A stretch of DNA of 16,161 nucleotides from Caryophanales bacterium UBA3260 (lineage in GTDB: Bacteria; Bacillota_I; Bacilli_A; RF39; UBA660), in contig DEUO01000035.1 in assembly GCA_002362595.1 (NCBI GenBank), positions 1 through 16,161 of the forward strand. Reading direction: 5' to 3'. Shown one piece after another: positions 13,798 through 16,161 of this stretch (the stretch's first letter is position 1; each line of letters begins with the position of its first letter). The position numbers and the translations under genes are program-made. The notes under the pieces are model-generated. The model was given only the letters and a program-made list of their open reading frames with translations. It ran no database searches and was not told the DNA's origin.

Positions 13798-13828
13798 AAA
13801 AAATATCTTATTAAATTAAGATATTTTT
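13798..13828 (-). terminator. Terminator of the Ppx/GppA-family gene
   Basis: Minus strand: AAAAATATCTTA, 6-base loop, TAAGATATTTTT (13828-13799), then a further T. This 12-pair hairpin with a U-run starts inside the TAA stop of the phosphatase gene. Confidence 0.85.
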
Positions 13829-14720
13829 ATTTGTTTTTTTCTATTTCATGTGCCAAACCTATTAGCATATTTATCCTAGTTGGAATAATATATTTAGCAT
13901 TTAATCTTCTAGAAATGGCATTCATACAAAATCTCATACCTCTTGCACCATCCCACCATCCTTGATTATCAGGACATCTTTTCTTTATATCATCTAAAGA
14001 CTCTGATAAAATATCATAATCGTAATCATTAAAAATACTAAATTCTAACATATATGGTTGATTACTATCTTCATATATATCATTCTTCTCCATTGCATAA
14101 CCAACAGTTTCGTAGAAATATATATAATCACCACCTGCTAAAACCATTACATCAACATTTTCATCTATTTCAGGAATCAAGGATAATGTATAATCAAGCA
14201 TTTCTTCAAAAGGAGTATCTACTTTATCTTCTTTTAATTCAGGAAACTTTTCTGTAATATCCATCGCGCCAAAATCTAAATTTAAAGTCCTAATCGTCTT
14301 ACCATTTTCTACAATAGCTATTTCAGTAGAACCTCCTCCACCAATAACTACCGCTAATCTCATTGGTTTAGATAATTTATCAACAACACCTTTAACTGTA
14401 TAAGAACTTTCTTCACTAGCTGATACAACTCTAAAATCAATATCATACTTATCTTTAATCATTGATATAAATTCTTCTCTTTGTTCATCAGTAATATTTC
14501 TAAATATACTAGTCCCAAAAATATATATTTTATCAACTTGTTCTTTTATTTCTTCTATAAAAGAGCACAATTCATTTACATCACTATCTAACAAACAATT
14601 ATTCTTTTTATAATTTGTTTTAAAACCAATGTATCTAGCTCCTAGATCTTCTAAAATTCCATCTTTATACAAATAAGCTTTTGTATTTGTTGACCCAACT
14701 TCTATAACTGCAAAATTCAT
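13827..14720 (-). CDS. Ppx/GppA family phosphatase (short form)
   Basis: Member of the ASKHA-fold exopolyphosphatase / pppGpp phosphatase family, 297 aa, which corresponds to the two-domain short form without the C-terminal HD-like region of E. coli Ppx. Seen: phosphate 1 loop VIEVGSTNTKAYLY (5-18), FGTSIFRNI (69-77, matching the TSAxRxA strand), the catalytic-glutamate region VVSASEESSY (98-107), phosphate 2 loop VVIGGGGSTEIAI (124-136), and LDFGAMDITEKF (149-160). It would hydrolyse polyphosphate or (p)ppGpp; which one cannot be told. The end, with GWWDGARGMRF, is unlike the textbook members. I start at ATG 14720, preceded by GGGTGAT, rather than at a TTG 12 bases upstream that overlaps that site. 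An extended -10 lies at 14737-14745. Confidence 0.87.
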   Translation of the reverse strand: MNFAVIEVGSTNTKAYLYKDGILEDLGARYIGFKTNYKKNNCLLDSDVNELCSFIEEIKEQVDKIYIFGTSIFRNITDEQREEFISMIKDKYDIDFRVVSASEESSYTVKGVVDKLSKPMRLAVVIGGGGSTEIAIVENGKTIRTLNLDFGAMDITEKFPELKEDKVDTPFEEMLDYTLSLIPEIDENVDVMVLAGGDYIYFYETVGYAMEKNDIYEDSNQPYMLEFSIFNDYDYDILSESLDDIKKRCPDNQGWWDGARGMRFCMNAISRRLNAKYIIPTRINMLIGLAHEIEKNK

Positions 14721-14736
14721 TCTATCACCCAACTTA

Positions 14737-14745
14737 ATTATATCA
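14737..14745 (-). promoter_or_regulatory. Extended -10 promoter of the phosphatase gene
   Basis: TGATATAAT on the minus strand, about 17-25 bases before the ATG at 14720, giving a very short leader. No clear -35. Just upstream, directly after the Nudix gene stop, is an 8-pair hairpin AAAGTTTT/AAAACTTT (14772-14752) that lacks a U-run and is at best a weak terminator. Confidence 0.6.
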
Positions 14746-14772
14746 TACTATAAAGTTTTAAAATAAAACTTT

Positions 14773-16002
14773 TCACATAGTTCTTTTTAATTCCTTATTT
14801 TCAACTATCTTTTCGCAATATGCATCGTAATATATTCTATCTTCTTTACTTAACAAATCAATAACTTCAGAAATAGGTTTATATTTTAAAGAATCTGTTT
14901 CTTCTATCACTCTTAAAGTTTCAAATAGCAAAGCATTAATAAATTCATTAGTAACTTCATTATACATTTTACTTCCAGATAATCTAATAGATAATCTGAT
15001 ATCATTCTTATCAATATTAAATGAAGTAGCTACTAAATCTTCAAAACTCTCTCCTACTGATTGTATTCTCTTAGGTAACTCAACCTTTCCATCTACTTTT
15101 TCAACTAAAATACAATCATCCTTTAAAGACATGACAACGCTTTTATCAACAAAATGAGGAAATATACTTCTAATTCTTGGATCTAAACATTCGTTTAAAA
15201 ATTTGCTATACCCTATCTTTTTTGCAAAAACCAAAGCTTGATCTGGATTTAATGAATATAAATAATCAACAAAACTCACATTTCCCATTTCTGGTAAAAC
15301 TATATCGGGTAATAATTGTTGATTAATAATTGGTATTTTACCAGCAATATACATTTTACATATTTCAATAAAATCTTTCTCGTGTTTTTCTTCATCACTT
15401 AAACCATCTAAAAAAGATAAAGGCTTAAAAAATACCTGCTTTGATTCATAATCTTTTCTTAAAATCCCACTACAATCATCTAAATATCCAATATGTAAAG
15501 CTGTATTATTAACAACAACATCCCCATTAGGATAAGAATTTCTACGCGATAATCCAGAAACTTGACATACATTAATAATTTTACTTTTATCTAACAATAA
15601 GCCTGTTTCTTCATAACATTCTCTGATAGAAACATCAGTTAATTCCTCTCCTAATTCCTGACATCCACCACTAAATCCATATTTGCCATTATCCATTCTT
15701 TGTTGTACCAAAATATTATTTTCATTATCTAACAAAATTAAAGACGCACCATCTTGTAATAAAGGAAAACGATGTCTTATCTTAGGTAATAAACAAATTC
15801 TTAGAAAAACAGGATAACCAATAATTCCACTTAACATTATTATCTCTGTTTTATTTAACTCTAATAAAACATTAACTAATATTTCGTGTACTTCTATTTC
15901 TTTATCTAATGTATTTCCATACTTTTTAAAATAATCTCTTAAAGATGTTTTATCTAAATCTGTTCCACTATAAATTATTCTTTTTATTTCATCTATATCC
16001 AT
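14773..16002 (-). CDS. Tandem Nudix protein, second domain degenerate
   Basis: Nudix hydrolases cleave nucleoside diphosphates linked to another group. Here the first domain (about 80-215) has a perfect Nudix box: G113, five residues, E119, seven residues, R127-E128, then E131-E132 and G134 (within GCQELGEELTDVSIRECYEE). The second half repeats the first. GYPVFLRICLLPKIRHRFP (62-80) matches GYSKFLNECLDPRIRSIFP (264-282), and each is followed by a Nudix-like strand pattern. In the second copy the box reads VGESFEDLVATSFNIDKNDI with no RE or EE, so it cannot bind metal normally and is probably structural or regulatory. The 409-aa length fits a duplication. AGGAG lies before the ATG. No terminator separates it from the gene upstream. 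Substrate unknown. Confidence 0.92.
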   Translation of the reverse strand: MDIDEIKRIIYSGTDLDKTSLRDYFKKYGNTLDKEIEVHEILVNVLLELNKTEIIMLSGIIGYPVFLRICLLPKIRHRFPLLQDGASLILLDNENNILVQQRMDNGKYGFSGGCQELGEELTDVSIRECYEETGLLLDKSKIINVCQVSGLSRRNSYPNGDVVVNNTALHIGYLDDCSGILRKDYESKQVFFKPLSFLDGLSDEEKHEKDFIEICKMYIAGKIPIINQQLLPDIVLPEMGNVSFVDYLYSLNPDQALVFAKKIGYSKFLNECLDPRIRSIFPHFVDKSVVMSLKDDCILVEKVDGKVELPKRIQSVGESFEDLVATSFNIDKNDIRLSIRLSGSKMYNEVTNEFINALLFETLRVIEETDSLKYKPISEVIDLLSKEDRIYYDAYCEKIVENKELKRTM

Positions 16003-16041
16003 ATAAAAACTCCTACTAAATCGTCATGTATTTTTTTAAAA

Positions 16042-16161
16042 CTAATTCAACAATTCTTCTATTTCTTTATCAGTAAATCCTTTGTTTCTCAATTTTGCTA
16101 ATATTTCTTCCTTACCCTCTTTTAAGCCTTCTTCTCTTCCTTGTTCACGTCCCTCTTGAAG
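16042..16161 (-). CDS. C-terminal end of a probable Rpn / PD-(D/E)XK transposase-family nuclease (partial)
   Basis: Only the last 39 codons and the TAG stop are in the window. They encode a charged helix with Gly-Arg/Lys-Glu-Glu-Gly repeats (EGREQGREEGLKEGKEEIL), then LRNKGFTDKEIEELLN. That tail, a GREEG repeat helix followed by a short helix of the form 'G-x-(S/T)-x-E-E-I', is typical of Rpn-type recombination-promoting nucleases annotated as PD-(D/E)XK transposase-family proteins. The catalytic part lies beyond the right edge, so the call rests on the tail alone. It is in the same direction as the Nudix gene, 39 bases upstream of it. Confidence 0.6.
   Translation of the reverse strand, partial: LQEGREQGREEGLKEGKEEILAKLRNKGFTDKEIEELLN

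Noticed and set aside
14054..14257. Plus-strand frame rich in His and Leu
   Set aside because: Antisense to the Ppx/GppA-family gene; no ribosome site, biased composition.

Overview
This window is very AT-rich DNA (mostly A/T even at silent positions) with strong AAGGAGG-type ribosome sites, tightly packed operons and short intrinsic terminators. TGA is a genuine stop for several genes and tryptophan is encoded by TGG, so the code is standard rather than mycoplasma-like. Dxs of the MEP pathway, a short TsaC/YrdC enzyme, a Nudix protein and an Rpn/PD-(D/E)XK-type tail fit an uncultured low-GC Bacillota or RF39/Erysipelotrichia-like gut lineage. This placement is an inference from composition and gene content. 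Almost everything is on the minus strand; only one gene (7366-8538) is on the plus strand. No gene-free stretch exceeds 300 bases.

Left edge (1-1058): a retron. A minus-strand reverse transcriptase, cut by the window edge, has the retron hallmarks QGAPTSA, YSDD and VTG. It is preceded by about 175 bases of non-coding DNA with the layout of an msr-msd RNA: long-range a1/a2 repeats, two small msr hairpins and a long msd stem with a branched tip. An extended -10 promoter sits exactly where the RNA should begin. No recognised toxin or effector gene lies next to it in the window.

Operon 7221 to 1068 (minus): cysteine desulfurase; a methyltransferase broken by an in-frame TAA; a ferredoxin/thioredoxin-fold fusion; an SDR that lacks its catalytic lysine; an NTF2/SnoaL-like protein; a canonical SDR; an RBBP9/YdeN-type hydrolase; a second SAM methyltransferase; and an unknown 218-aa protein. 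Stops and starts overlap or lie within a few bases, so the genes are probably translated together. The set looks like a small-molecule or sulfur-related modification pathway, but I recognise no known pathway with this composition. The retron sits directly downstream.

Middle (7260-9376): a divergent plus-strand gene of unknown function faces a minus-strand gene with a helix-hairpin-helix/GPD glycosylase-like pattern. They share a palindromic terminator that contains both stop codons.

Right part (9377-16161): dxs; a two-gene operon of unknown proteins (371 aa with a proline-rich linker and a thrice-repeated short motif, then 190 aa) driven by the best consensus promoter of the window; tsaC; a Ppx/GppA family phosphatase; a tandem Nudix protein whose second domain has lost its catalytic box; and the C-terminal end of a probable Rpn-type nuclease/transposase. 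Most of these are separated by clear terminators. Several promoters share the extended -10 form TGnTATAAT.
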